A stretch of 64,000 bases of DNA, from the NCBI GenBank assembly GCA_006386115.1, contig VFIW01000021.1, positions 496,001-560,000 of the forward strand, in the 5' to 3' direction. Origin of the DNA: Globisporangium splendens (taxonomy: Eukaryota > Oomycota > Peronosporomycetes > Pythiales > Pythiaceae). The position numbers were made by a program, and so were the translations under genes. The notes under the pieces are model-generated. The model was not told where the DNA came from. It ran no database searches and saw only the letters and a program-made list of their open reading frames with translations. This document shows positions 30,251-40,417 of this stretch, piece after piece (the first letter of the stretch is position 1; the number at the start of each line of letters is the position of its first letter).

Positions 30251-30318
30251 ATGAGCTCGTTTTTCCTTGGCTCTCATTAATCCACCACAGTCGTTACGTT
30301 GCCACAGAACACGAACTA

Positions 30319-30336
30319 TCACTCATAATCTCATGT
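30319..30336. repeat. Left target-site duplication of the RNase H LINE insertion
   Basis: TCACTCATAATCTCATGT, repeated exactly at 31091-31108. Confidence 0.85.
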
Positions 30337-31090
30337 GTGTGATGCAAGTGCGAGCTGTGGCTCATCGGATGAGAACGCTCAAAGGAGAAAAGATCAATGC
30401 AACTTGCCTGAGCCAACTGCTCAGCGTACTGGAGAGACAAGACCTGTCGCGTCAACTTGAAGCGTGGGCGACAGCGCGTTTGTATTTCGATGGAGGTGCA
30501 CGCGGCAACCCAGGTCCAGGAGGCAGTGGTTGGGCACTCATCTTCCTGAATGAACGCACCAATCGATGGGAACTCAAAGCATGCGGCTATGCGTACATGG
30601 GACCAGAAGTCACGAACAATTGGTGCGAATACAGCGCACTGAAAGATGGTCTGGCATACAGTGCACACTACCTACAGCACTATGAAGTCAAGTTGGAAGT
30701 CTTCGGAGACAGCCAAATGATTATCGCAGCCCAGAACGGGTTCGCCTCAATACGCCAGACCGAGTTGCAGCCACTAGCAGTTCGGGTAAACCAAATCATC
30801 GCCAACTTTGCGTGGATCTCCTGGAATCACACAAAACGAGAACAAAACAAAATGGCCGATCTTCTCGCCAACGTGGCAATGAACTCCAAGAGTGCGAAGA
30901 TACTCACCGACGAATCGCGGGGGAACGATCAAATTCTTCTGTCCCAAGTCGCAGCTCTGCTCGACAATGATATCGGTGCCACACCGTCAAAACTTAGAAA
31001 CACCTCACTGTCAGCAGTGTTAATGAGACTCAGGAATTCTTAAACTATATGTAGATCATAAGTTAAATAGAATTACCTTCTCTCTCTCTC
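30337..31090 (+). mobile_element. 5'-truncated LINE with RNase H domain
   Basis: A 754-bp insertion between two exact 18-bp direct repeats, ending in a (TC)n tail. It encodes the end of a LINE polyprotein with an RNase H domain: YFDGGARGNPGPGG with the first Asp, NNWCEYSALKDGL with the Glu, VFGDSQMII with the second Asp, and HTKREQNKMADLLAN with the last His/Asp. All catalytic positions look intact, but there is no start codon or promoter of its own. The TC-rich tail replaces the usual poly-A. Its relation to the OTU-bearing LINE at 21.3 kb is possible but not shown, because the two segments do not overlap. Confidence 0.88.
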
Positions 31091-31108
31091 TCACTCATAA
31101 TCTCATGT
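31091..31108. repeat. Right target-site duplication of the RNase H LINE insertion
   Basis: Exact copy of 30319-30336. Confidence 0.85.
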
Positions 31109-31726
31109 TGCAAGCTACAACATGCTGGTGGTGAGTGTGAACGGCTAGGGTGTTGCGTCTTTTGGATGTTACAGCACACTGTGGACTGTGAATGACCCCG
31201 ACCTGGTCACTGCGCACGACTTGATAAATGCACAGCGTCAAATCGACCATCAACGGTATGGCTACACTTCAGCAAACCTGCATGGCGCCTTCAACGACAG
31301 CTATTGTACCACGAAGGTCTGGATCGACACAAATCTCGCAAGGTTGTAGTTGCAAACGAGGGACGCGGCAGAAGGACAACCACTGCTGCCGCGTGTGCTG
31401 CAAGCGACTGATATTACTGCCCAGTGACGTGGAGTCCGTCGAGTGCTGCAGATCGAAGTGGATGGCATCCATCAGCGATGTTTGATCGTCGCCCCGTTCC
31501 TGCAGCATCGTAATCACTGATCCATTTTCAACCAATCAGCGTCCTCGACAGACCCACTCGCTCAACAGTCAACGTTGACGTGTACAACGCTCTGTTAGGA
31601 CTGAAGTGAGCTCTTTCTGCAAGAAGCAGACGTGCCGGCATATCTGCCCAGCAGACAAGCCCATTTGGTAATTCGACTGGCGGCACCGACGTATCGACAC
31701 AACACACCAGCTAAATACCCGCAACG
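31109..31726. other. Upstream region of FSH copy 4
   Basis: No gene supported. CCAATCAGCG at 31533-31542 is a CCAAT box and GTCAACGTTGACGT at 31568-31581 contains a palindromic core. Similar TTGACGT-type motifs precede other copies. Confidence 0.45.
31568..31581. promoter_or_regulatory. TTGACGT-type motif upstream of FSH copy 4
   Basis: GTCAACGTTGACGT contains the perfect palindrome GTCAACGTTGAC. Comparable sequences occur upstream of copy 5 (ACGTTGACGATGACGT, about 32666), copy 6 (TGTTGACGTCAAAC, about 33855) and copy 2 (TCACGTTGACA on the minus strand, about 28840). Confidence 0.4.
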
Positions 31727-32485
31727 ATGTCGACGATGAAGAAGCTCCGCGTGTTGTGCCTCCACGGCTTCCGCACGAACGACAAAGTGATGATGAACCA
31801 GACGCGTGCGCTCCGCCAGGCGCTCGGTGACAAGGCAGAGTTCATGTTCGTCAACGGTCCATTTGAGGCACAAGGTCCAACAGACGCGAGCATCGAACGC
31901 GCACACGGCAAAGACGCACCATTCTACGAGTGGTGTCAGATCCAACGTGCTGATCGCGACGTGCACGAGGACGTCGTGGATTTGACGTCGACCGACGTCG
32001 AGTGGCGTTTCCGGTCGATCGGATTCGACCGCGCGGTCGAGTGCATGCACGAACAGCTCACGCAGCACGGACCGTTCGACGTCGTGCTTGGGTTCTCGCA
32101 AGGCGCCGTGATGCTCACCGCGTTCTCGAAGCTGTACTTGGAGAGCGACATTCGCTGGTGGAACCTCTGCATCTGCGTCGGCGGCATCCCCGTGCGCGAC
32201 GTGTCCATGCGCTCGCACTTCGAGCACCCGAACGGCGACCCGGTCCTGCTGCCGTTCCCGTCGATCCACATCATGGGCACGAACGATCCGCTGTACACCG
32301 AGTCCATCAAGCTCGCGGCGATGTACGAGGAGCGGCCAGCAAACGCCGCGTTCCCGAAGGTCGTGATCGAGCACGACGGCGGCCACGGCTTCCCGTCCGC
32401 CAAGCGCAACCCGGGCCTCTACGACCGTCTCGCCGACCTCATCACGCGCCAATGCGGAGCACGTGAGCCCGTCGCGAAGTTGTGA
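31727..32485 (+). CDS. FSH1/DUF341-family serine hydrolase, copy 4
   Basis: Intronless, 252 residues, starting MSTMKKLRV. Ser in GFSQGAVM, Asp in GTNDPLYT, His in GGHGFPSA. Closest in wording to copies 2 and 3 over the first 40 residues (FRTNDKVMMNQTRALRQALG) but clearly diverged later, so it is an older duplicate. Same orientation as copies 3, 5 and 6, beginning a run of three tandem genes. Confidence 0.9.
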   Translation: MSTMKKLRVLCLHGFRTNDKVMMNQTRALRQALGDKAEFMFVNGPFEAQGPTDASIERAHGKDAPFYEWCQIQRADRDVHEDVVDLTSTDVEWRFRSIGFDRAVECMHEQLTQHGPFDVVLGFSQGAVMLTAFSKLYLESDIRWWNLCICVGGIPVRDVSMRSHFEHPNGDPVLLPFPSIHIMGTNDPLYTESIKLAAMYEERPANAAFPKVVIEHDGGHGFPSAKRNPGLYDRLADLITRQCGAREPVAKL

Positions 32486-32803
32486 TCTTCTGGTGGTGGC
32501 TACAGATAGAGTTCATGTTGTGTGCTCCTGCATCTCGCTTTGTAATTGGTTGAAAAAGATCCAGCTGATCCAACACAGTCTGATAATTGGTTGAAATACA
32601 ACTCATTCGTGTGTTGATTGGCTGAAATAATGTATTAACAGCTGAAGCTTTCTCTAATCGATGAAACGTTGACGATGACGTCAAACGTTTTTCACGTCCA
32701 TCGTAAGCTGGTTGACCAACACGCCAAGCGTCACTCGCGCTCTTGCCTCCGCACACACACACACACACACACAGAAAGAACGACTCACCTCCAAGACACC
32801 GCG
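32486..32803. other. Intergenic region between FSH copies 4 and 5
   Basis: Contains three ATTGG (inverted CCAAT) motifs at about 32545, 32586 and 32616 in a TAATTGGTTGAAA-like repeated context, a TTGACG/TGACGT cluster near 32669-32681, and a (CA)n run at 32754-32773 just before the start codon. Confidence 0.45.
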
Positions 32804-33574
32804 ATGCCACAGAAGAAACTCCGCGTGCTCTGTCTCCATGGCTTCCGCACGAACGTCGACGTGATGCGCACACAGACGCAGGGCGTGCGCGACGCGCTCG
32901 GCGACCGCGCCGAGTTTGTGTTTGTGAACGCGCCGTTCCAGTCGCGCGGCGACACGGACGAAGTGATCAAGCGCAAGTACGGCGAGGACGCCGTGTTCTA
33001 CGAGTGGTGGCAAGTGCGATACCTGGAGAAAGAGGAGCTCGAAGACCTCGCAGCGCAGCCAAACCCAGCAGATACCAGTATTTGGAACCTCTCGTTTGAA
33101 GACATTGAGCTCGCGATCGAGTACATGGACGAGCAGATCCAGAAGCTGGGGCCATTCGATATCGCCATGGGCTTCTCACAGGGCTCGATCATGCTCACGC
33201 TGCTCTCGATGCTGTATCTCAAGAAGCAGAATGTGCGGCCGTGGAAGTTATGCATCTGCGTGTGCGGCGTGCGCGTGCATGGCATCAATGTGCGCGATCT
33301 ATTTGAGACGGAAGAAGGTGAGCAGGTGTCCGTGCCGTACCCATCGATCCATATTCTGGGCAAATTGGACACGCTGTACGAAGACTCGCAGCAGTTGGCC
33401 GACATGTACGAAGACCACCCGAAGGGATCGCCGATGCGGAAAGTGATCCTCGAGACCAACAGCGGCCACAAGTTCCCGACACCGAGTCGGCACAAAGAGC
33501 TCTACGATAAGCTCGCGCAGACGATCGTGCAGTTCTTTGAAGACACGACGAGAAGCTCCGTTGCAAGACTCTAG
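32804..33574 (+). CDS. FSH1/DUF341-family serine hydrolase, copy 5
   Basis: Intronless, 256 residues, starting MPQKKLRV. Ser in GFSQGSIM, Asp in GKLDTLYE, His in SGHKFPTP; triad complete. More diverged from copies 1-4 (FVNAPFQSRGDTDEVIK). Starts immediately after a (CA)n run that would be transcribed in the leader. Confidence 0.9.
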   Translation: MPQKKLRVLCLHGFRTNVDVMRTQTQGVRDALGDRAEFVFVNAPFQSRGDTDEVIKRKYGEDAVFYEWWQVRYLEKEELEDLAAQPNPADTSIWNLSFEDIELAIEYMDEQIQKLGPFDIAMGFSQGSIMLTLLSMLYLKKQNVRPWKLCICVCGVRVHGINVRDLFETEEGEQVSVPYPSIHILGKLDTLYEDSQQLADMYEDHPKGSPMRKVILETNSGHKFPTPSRHKELYDKLAQTIVQFFEDTTRSSVARL

Positions 33575-33979
33575 AGCGAATTGCAATGCGACCAACTTTG
33601 CTCTTCATTTGTTTCCTTCTTTGACGTATAGATTCTACTCTCAGTGCCATCGACGCTAGCTACAACCATAGCAATGATGGAAACTAGATAGACTGCCATC
33701 ATTCAATCCGTTTACGCATTGCAGGGCTGCAGAAAAAGCCACGCCTCCCATCGCAGTGCTGCCATGAGTGATGGCCGTTTAGCATTATTCCCACCTTTTG
33801 ATTCGTCGGAATTGGCTGTTAAACGTCATTTTTCACCAATCGACATCAGGAAACTGTTGACGTCAAACTCTTGGTGGACAGTCTCTGGACCTCCCAAGGT
33901 TGAAGCTCGGCAGTTCACATCATCTGGCAACGTACTGCACCCGTCGTGTGCGCGGCATACCTCGCTCGTCTTGCTCCCC
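33575..33979. other. Intergenic region between FSH copies 5 and 6
   Basis: Includes CACCAATCGACATC (CCAAT box) at 33834 and TGTTGACGTCAAAC at about 33855. An in-frame ATG at 33764 would extend copy 6 but the other paralogs argue against it. Confidence 0.4.
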
Positions 33980-34795
33980 ATGGCTGCGTCTGCTGCCTCC
34001 CCTCGAGCGAAGCTGCGCGTACTCTGCCTCCATGGCTTCCGCACGAACGTCCAGGTGATGCAGGATCAGACGCGCGCGCTGCGCGAGGTGCTGGGTCCGA
34101 ACGTCGAGTATATCTTCCTGAACGGACCGTTCGAAGCCGAGGGCGGGACGGACCCGCTGATCGAGGAGCGGTACGCAGCGAGCGCGCCGTTCTACGAGTG
34201 GTGGCGCATCGAGCTCATCAATGGCAGCGTCACCGACATCAACTCGGCCGAGACGTCGGCTAAAGCCCGCGAGACCGTCCAAGAAGGCGACAACTGGTAC
34301 ATGCAGTATGGCCGACTCGACGAGACGCTCGCGTTCATGGACAAGGAGCTTCACCGCATTGGACCTGTTGACGTTGTGATTGGGTTTTCGCAGGGATCGG
34401 TGCTGGCGACCGTGCTTGCGAATTGGTACCTGCTGCACCAGAACAAGCGCTGGTGGAAGCTCGCGATCTGCGTCTGCGGGGTACGCGTTGCCGCCGTGAA
34501 CTGCCGTTCGCTTTTCGAGACGCCCGACGGGAAACCCATTCTGGTGCCTATTCCGTCGGTCCACATCGTCGGCAAACAAGACCCGCTGTTCCTCGAGTCC
34601 CACCGTCTCGTGCAGATGTATGATCCGTTTCCAGTCGCGAGCCCGACGGAACGCATCGTGATGGAGCACGACGAAGGACACAAATTCCCGTCGTTGCGAT
34701 CGCACAAACCATTCTACGACGAGCTGTTGAGCACCATTGTCCAGCACTGTGGCGACTTTGGAGCTCCTGGTACGGCTGCATCGGCGAGGCTCTAG
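33980..34795 (+). CDS. FSH1/DUF341-family serine hydrolase, copy 6
   Basis: Intronless, 271 residues, starting MAASAASPRAKLRV; a longer in-frame start exists upstream but paralogs and likely promoter favour this one. Ser in GFSQGSVL, Asp in GKQDPLFL, His in EGHKFPSL. It carries an extra ~15-residue insertion before the catalytic Ser (ETSAKARETVQEGDNW). The most diverged copy, last of the array. Confidence 0.9.
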   Translation: MAASAASPRAKLRVLCLHGFRTNVQVMQDQTRALREVLGPNVEYIFLNGPFEAEGGTDPLIEERYAASAPFYEWWRIELINGSVTDINSAETSAKARETVQEGDNWYMQYGRLDETLAFMDKELHRIGPVDVVIGFSQGSVLATVLANWYLLHQNKRWWKLAICVCGVRVAAVNCRSLFETPDGKPILVPIPSVHIVGKQDPLFLESHRLVQMYDPFPVASPTERIVMEHDEGHKFPSLRSHKPFYDELLSTIVQHCGDFGAPGTAASARL

Positions 34796-35119
34796 TCTGG
34801 CGACCCAACGATGTTGTACGACTTGTGTTGATGTTTTGATTGTTTTGATTCTGGTAATAGTCCCAGACCAAATAAATGAGTGCGAATTTTCCAAAGGCAT
34901 TCTTATTGCCAATTTACGACGCGTCTGGAATTTCAAGCACCCCCATGGAGCGCCAACATCCGCTGCTCTCCATCTTTACCAGCCATCTTACCTGTGATCT
35001 TGATGCGCTTTTGGGGACTGCGGAAACTCTTCAAATCTCATTTCCCGCTGTCGTCGATGATCTGGGAGCGCGAGCCACCAAAACAATCTTAAGGATTGCC
35101 ACACCACAAAAGTGAATAC
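34796..35119. other. Spacer after FSH array
   Basis: No gene supported in 324 bp. Confidence 0.4.
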
Positions 35120-35955
35120 TCAAATAGGTGGGTGCGGGAATCGCTCAATCTTCGCGTTCTCATGCGGAACACTGCGCACGATAAACGACTGAGACATTGA
35201 TCTCCACGCACTCCTGGGTACCAAGACCAAATCTTGATGCGGAGGAGCCGCTTTCTGTGCGTTCCGCTGTTGCAGATACGACCCGTATCGTCTTGACACT
35301 TGACCCTTTGTCTTGCGCAAGTAGTTCTTGTAGGTAACTGCTCCATCGAGAACCAACGGCACGTCGAAGTCATTGCGCACAAGTCGCCACAGCAAGTGAA
35401 AAACGAACACCAGCGCAGTGGCAAAACAGTTGTAGAAGAATGGCATCAAGCGAAACTGGGCGGTCTCGCCAAACACCTCGCCCTGCCAAAACACAAGGTC
35501 CGGATTTTGTCGGAATCCTCAGCGAACATCAGCACGTAAATTAGGAAGCCATTCGAACCTACCAATGTCGAGGTCGCGAGTAATACCAGAGCCTTGACAG
35601 CGCGGAGATTCGCATCGACCGAATATATTGAGCTGGATACCGAACCACGCCACGAGAATGGCCACAGCACGGACATCGCCGACGAGGAGCGCTGGCACTG
35701 TGTGCGTGTACGTGTTGATGAATGTGAAGAACCAGAAATCATAAGTCGCGACAAGAAGCCGCTGCGGAATAAACGACGGAGAGGGTTTTGACCCCAACGT
35801 TTATTCGCAGGACACGGGTAAAGGAGATCAGGACAGCAGTTGCTCACCCTCAAACGAGCGTGCGACTGGACAAATATTCTCCTCGTGAAGACCCGACTGT
35901 TTAGTTTATATGGCGAGGTATACTTAGGTTCATCGTCATGACCTACAATATCCAT
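35120..35955 (-). pseudogene. Multispan membrane protein, C-terminal half, frameshifted
   Basis: Minus-strand sequence reads as a multispan protein across three frames: RLLVATYDFWFFTFINTY then GDVRAVAILVAWFGIQLN, a shift near 35.63 kb to VDANLRAVKALVLLATSTLV, and another near 35.50 kb to FWQGEVFGETAQFRLMPFFYN, LVLDGAVTYKNYLRKTK, ending at 35120. The same blocks occur in the related gene at 41.0-42.3 kb (FGKVSHLRVVPIFYN, LVLEGAVKYDSFF). It probably represents the C-terminal half of the gene whose N-terminal half lies at 37.7-38.5 kb, with a LINE in between. Function of the family is unknown. Confidence 0.6.
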
Positions 35956-35969
35956 TCTCCTACCTAATC

Positions 35970-37697
35970 TTCATTGCGAATTTCATAGAGGAGTGTAAAT
36001 GTGTCTATAGCGCGGATTGCACTAGATCATTTCTGAATGCTAAATAATCTTTGACCAGGATGGCATGTTCTCTTGGTCCTATGTGAGGCTGCCTTGTGTT
36101 GTCCAATGACCTTGGATCTTCCGAACTTCGCATAAGCCAATGCATGACGTCGTTGTCAAGATCCTGGGCGAGATTGTTGAAAGCAGCTCTTTGAGTTGAG
36201 GAAGTGAACCTGCGTTGAGGTTCTGGTGTCCATGGCTAGGTTGGCGGCTGAGTCCGCCATCTTGTTGAAGGCACGGTAGTGATGGTACCATCCTCGGATG
36301 TCGATGCAATCCGCGAGTCGTCGACTTGTCTGGTATAAACGTGCCAATCGGTGCTGTCGAGGGGACCGATGCATTCGCTGTTGGGAGATAATGAGCGCAC
36401 TGTCTCCAATCACGTACAACGGTTCGAAGTGACTGCGTTGGGCTTCTCGGAGTCCGTGTATGAGACCCCAGTACTCGGCAAAGTTGTTGGTCGTGTCCTT
36501 CCTGTTATTGGCCATGCTGGCGGCCCAAATTAAACTGGCTGTGTGCGAGTTTTCATGGACACGCACGATAATGGATCCAGTCCCTCCTGGTCCTGGATTG
36601 CCGCGTGATCCACCATCGAAAAACAACAGGTAAACGCCGCGAGTATCATTTGGAGTCAAGGGGATGGCGTCGGTTTGGCTGAGAAAGCAGTCGACATATG
36701 CCTTGAGAACTGCCGCAACCGTGTGACCGTCCGAGTCTCCAGCTTGCGCTTCAGCGAGTCGTGTGAGGTTTCGCATTCCTGCCTCTAATCTGGTCATCAT
36801 GATCGCCATCTCAGCAGTCGATTTGATTGGATCCGAATCCACGCGTCGCAGATGCGCACACCAAATGGCTTGTATGAGTGACGCGCTCATATATCGCCAC
36901 AGCATGTGTGCAACGGGATAGAGATGATCTTGGAGATGTTCATTGGAGAACTTGTGTCCGATAATGTGTCTCTTGATCGAGGTCCATGCATGCCTTGGAG
37001 TATCTGGTAGATCCAGACTGAAGATCCAGATTGCGGGGTCGTGACCAGGAGTGATTCCGATCTTCGCCCATAGCGCATAAAAGTAGTTCCACACCAGTTT
37101 GGCTTTCGGACACTCCCAGAATAGATGTTGAACAGAAGATTGGACAACTTGGGAGCATTCGGGATTCGAGCAGGATAGATCAGCTTTCTCATAGTTCCAC
37201 ATGGAGAGTTGGTTGGCTTTCAGCCGGAGAAGAGTCTGGACCGTATAAGCAGTAATCCCTGGGATGTTGTGTAATTCGCTCCATTGGATTAATTGCAGTC
37301 CTGGCCACAGAGATCCTGCTGTATGGACAGCTTTGTTGACTGCTGCATCTCGAGTATCTTTGCCAATTTGTGTCCTCGTTGCTGCAACTTGTTGCCGATA
37401 GAAAGATCTGGTCGTATTGTATCGTCCGTTGCCACCCCATAGTTGCACGATTCTTGTGAAACGTGGATGTGCATGGAACGACACCTTCTGCCCGTTCAAG
37501 TCTCTTGTTGCCATGATGTCACAGTCCATTGCGGAGTGAATTGTATGCGTAGCTTTGACTAGGGTCGTGTCGATGTGGGTCAGAGTTGCTTCACTGGTGT
37601 GCAGATGCCATTCGAGGTTATAATGACGTTGCCCGTTGTACAGCCGAAGCACGACTGGCATGGAAAGTACTGCAGGCTGGAACGATAACTCACGCAC
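35970..37697 (-). mobile_element. 5'-truncated LINE of a second type with zinc-binding region and RNase H
   Basis: A 513-codon open frame (37697-36156) without a start of its own. The first half matches the region after RT in LINEs, with a Cys/His cluster (CSNPECSQVVQSSVQHLFWEC) of the zf-RVT type. The second half is an RNase H domain: FFDGGSRGNPGPGG, NNFAEYWGLIHGL, VIGDSALIISQQ and AFNKMADSAANLAMD carry the catalytic acids. It differs from the RNase H LINE at 30.3 kb. The frame is intact, so the insertion is not very old. The 3' end lies somewhere near 35.96-36.0 kb; I could not identify a target-site duplication. Confidence 0.85.
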
Positions 37698-37700
37698 TCG

Positions 37701-38455
37701 ATCAGCGATCGGTTGCTTCTATCGCTCGATTCTTGATGCTTGCGATAAACGTTGCGGATAATGATTGCGATTAGCGTCGCCAGTCCACTGGTCGCAAACG
37801 ACGAAGACGGTAGCTCGTGGGATTTGTATCGAAAGACTGGGAACATTCGCAGCCGATCGGTCACTTGCAAGGACACAGTAGCCCACGTCATCGTGTGCGT
37901 GACGACACCCACGACGTTGAGAAACTGCCAGACTTTGACAGCGCGTAGACTCGCGTCGATCATGATGTCCACCTGGATACTGGTCCACGTCGAGATCGGG
38001 ATCAGAAAGTGAACATCGCCCATCATCACAGCGAACACAGCAAGCGTGGACGTGTTGATGACAGTCGCAAACCAAAAATCGTACGATCGCAACAGGAGTT
38101 TCACCGCATCACACCGAAACAAAGCTACTGCAGCGATAATGGTTGGTGCCAGCAGCAGCGTAGACGCGATGGCACAAATCTGCCCAACTTCGGCGCGAGT
38201 CGTGATCACTAGCGAGTATGAGACAAGCGAAGCAAACCCGGCGAGACCAATCGCTTTGCGCCGTGCGACAAAGCGGTTGAATCGGTTGGGGGCAGCGCGA
38301 CTCAAAAAGCGGGATTTAATGGAGATCAACAGATCCAGAATCAGCAGCGGGTCTGGTAGAAGGAGTTCGTATACCCACGGGGATTTGGCACCTCTCTTGG
38401 CTCTACTGCGACCAATTGCCGAAGAAATGAGGAGGACTTGGGTCCGAGAGGTCAT
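37701..38455 (-). pseudogene. Multispan membrane protein, N-terminal half, interrupted by LINE
   Basis: Open minus frame from ATG 38455. Hydrophobic segments include AIGLAGFASLVSYSLVI, GQICAIASTLLLAPTIIAAV, TSTLAVFAVMMGDVHFLI, FLNVVGVVTHTMTWATV and GLATLIAIIIRNVY. It shares the motif FRYKSHELP with the gene at 41.0-42.3 kb. Family sequence stops after SSDRSNRSLIE, where LINE sequence begins. A further hydrophobic frame upstream (38651-38460) may be its decayed first exon. Unknown function; the family looks tandemly expanded here. Confidence 0.6.
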
Positions 38456-39349
38456 CGAGTCACGTCGTCGTCGTGAAGATCCAAGAGCTGTGAGCAGGAA
38501 AGAGCAACAACGGAGTCGAGCAAAGGAGCTTGGAGAGAGTGGCGTCGAATACTTGCCAAGCTTTTGCTTTAGTATTCATCACGGACGTCAACACGACGCT
38601 CGAAACAAGCAGTGCACTTGTGGCGGCAACCATTGGACACGGCAAACTCATCAGAACCGAGCAATTTCCAGATTTCTACTCTTGGCCCAGTGCTTGGTCT
38701 GGTGCTCGCATATCTAGACAGAGGTGTTTCTCAGCACGATTGCTGCCACCCTCACTAATGGCGTATGGCGTGCGCAACTCAGGTCACACGAGGCGACAAG
38801 ACGGAAACTAAGCTGGCAACTCCAATAAGCGAACGTTGAAGCGAGAGAAATCGCGCACTCGTGTTTCTAACACCGAACAAAATGCAAGTTGATTGAAGAT
38901 TGTAACCGGTTATAAACTTTAGACGGCTAGAGATATTAGCCGTCTGCAAGTTCCTATGGAATCAGACGAAAAGAATACAAGACACACTCGACACAGACAT
39001 TTTATGCTTCACTTGATGACCCCAGAAATTGCTGTCGAGTCGAAATGCGTGGGCGTATTTGAGCAAGCGGTCGACGAAAGAGTAGGCTTGCTGCAAGCTG
39101 CGCATGTGCGCTGGCTGGTGTGGGCGCGTCCCCGTTCGGCCTTGAGACTCGCCGATGTACTTGAAGGCTTGAGCTATTCGTGCAACGAGGACGCCGAGAG
39201 TGTATTGCGAGTCATTTCGCGATGATCCATGTGGAGGGTTGAGTGTGCTGTGGATGATGTATAAACGCAGTGAAGATTGCCGACATCGAGGAAAGGAAGT
39301 CCGGCGTCGCTGCCAAATCTGTCTCTCGGTTTAATGTTTTTGTCGGTTC
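38456..39349. other. Intergenic region between membrane-protein gene and retroelement remnant
   Basis: Contains the possible decayed N-terminal segment at 38460-38651, a 9-bp stem hairpin at 38921-38945 (AGACGGCTA / TAGCCGTCT), and a plus ORF of 89 codons at 38956-39225 of unknown reality. Confidence 0.35.
38921..38945. repeat. Perfect 9-bp inverted repeat
   Basis: AGACGGCTA and TAGCCGTCT around a 7-base loop. Could be a hairpin or the remains of a terminal inverted repeat; nothing matching was found nearby. Confidence 0.6.
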
Positions 39350-40417
39350 TATGCGAGTCAAGAGTTCCACCCCACTGAAATCAATTCCAGTTGGGTCAAG
39401 TGCGATGAATGGTGATTTCTGATGGAATCAAGGAAACGACCGCAAACGCCTCAATCAAGAAGCTCTTATTGACTTGGAATGGCTCAAGCACATCCTCGAT
39501 CATGGCTATTCTGCAGAGCTCCCTCTACGACTCTTTGGAAGTCTGCCTGAAGCTGATTAGCACCTCTACATGGACGCCTCGAACGTTGGTTTGGCCGTAT
39601 TGAATCCCTCCTGCGATAAATATGTACAAATCAAATACGATGAACCCGAACTCAAGATGATTAAAGAATCCACGAGTAGCAACGCCATTTCACATTCAAC
39701 ATCCGTGAGCACCTTTGTGTTGCATTGGCACTATGGACATGGGGTCCGACATGGATAGGCAAGCACAAAACAAAGGTGATCCAGTGTTGGAGCGACAGTG
39801 CATCGGCGGTCGCATGGACCAACCGTCTATACAGCCGCAACAAGCTTGCTCAAGAAACCAATAGAGCAACTAGCCTCGATGAAGCTCTGTTCAATGTGCG
39901 AATGGCTGCGAGTCACCTCCCGGGTGCAACTAACCGAATGGCAGACGCAGCTTCCCTTACCAAACGTTTCTGTGACGTGGACACAGGTAACAGTCCCTCG
40001 ATTTGGAGACGACTTTACACGGACTTCTCGACGAACTTCAAGTCCACTCTTTTCCCCGTCCTCATTCAGCAAGTACAGAGCTACATGGTTACAATGGCAG
40101 TCTCGGTACACCGGCTTGCAGCTTCCAGTATGGCTGCCGCCTTCAAGGTTCCAGCACTCACACCAGCTTGCCTTCTGTGCAGAAGCGCCAAGACCAAATT
40201 GCTACAAATGACGGATGTGGCTGCAGCAATCAAGCGCGCTACGAAAGAGATAGGTCGCAATAAAGACGAGTTCGAGCGATACACACACCTGGACGAGAAA
40301 ACGACATCATCAATAGCAAGGAAAATGGCATCGGCCGTGACTAACAGCGTTGTGGTGGCGCTGTCAATCAATGTCATTGCCATGCTGTATGGCAGCAATC
40401 CCCCCAAGTATTCTTGA
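39350..40417 (+). mobile_element. Remnant of a tyrosine-recombinase-type (DIRS/Ngaro-like) retrotransposon
   Basis: Plus frames with several shifts give HLYMDASNVGLAVLNP, then INIREHLCVALALWTWGP, VIQCWSDSASAVAWTNRLYSRN, and SHLPGATNRMADAAS. This order (MDAS block, WSDxxxAVAW block, HLPGxxNxxAD block) is the RNase H-like region of DIRS/Ngaro retroelements. RT upstream is reduced to fragments and no recombinase domain is readable downstream; the last 100 residues (to 40417) are helical and unassigned. Dead element. Confidence 0.6.

Noticed and set aside
31595..32452. Minus ORF opposite FSH copy 4, and similar ones opposite the other copies
   Set aside because: Antisense shadows repeating with each paralog; the plus frames carry the catalytic motifs.
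33920..34936. 338-codon minus ORF opposite FSH copy 6
   Set aside because: Shadow of the hydrolase gene; no motif and no start context.
36005..37740. Target-site duplication around the LINE at 36.0-37.7 kb
   Set aside because: Compared sequence on both sides by eye and found no convincing direct repeat.
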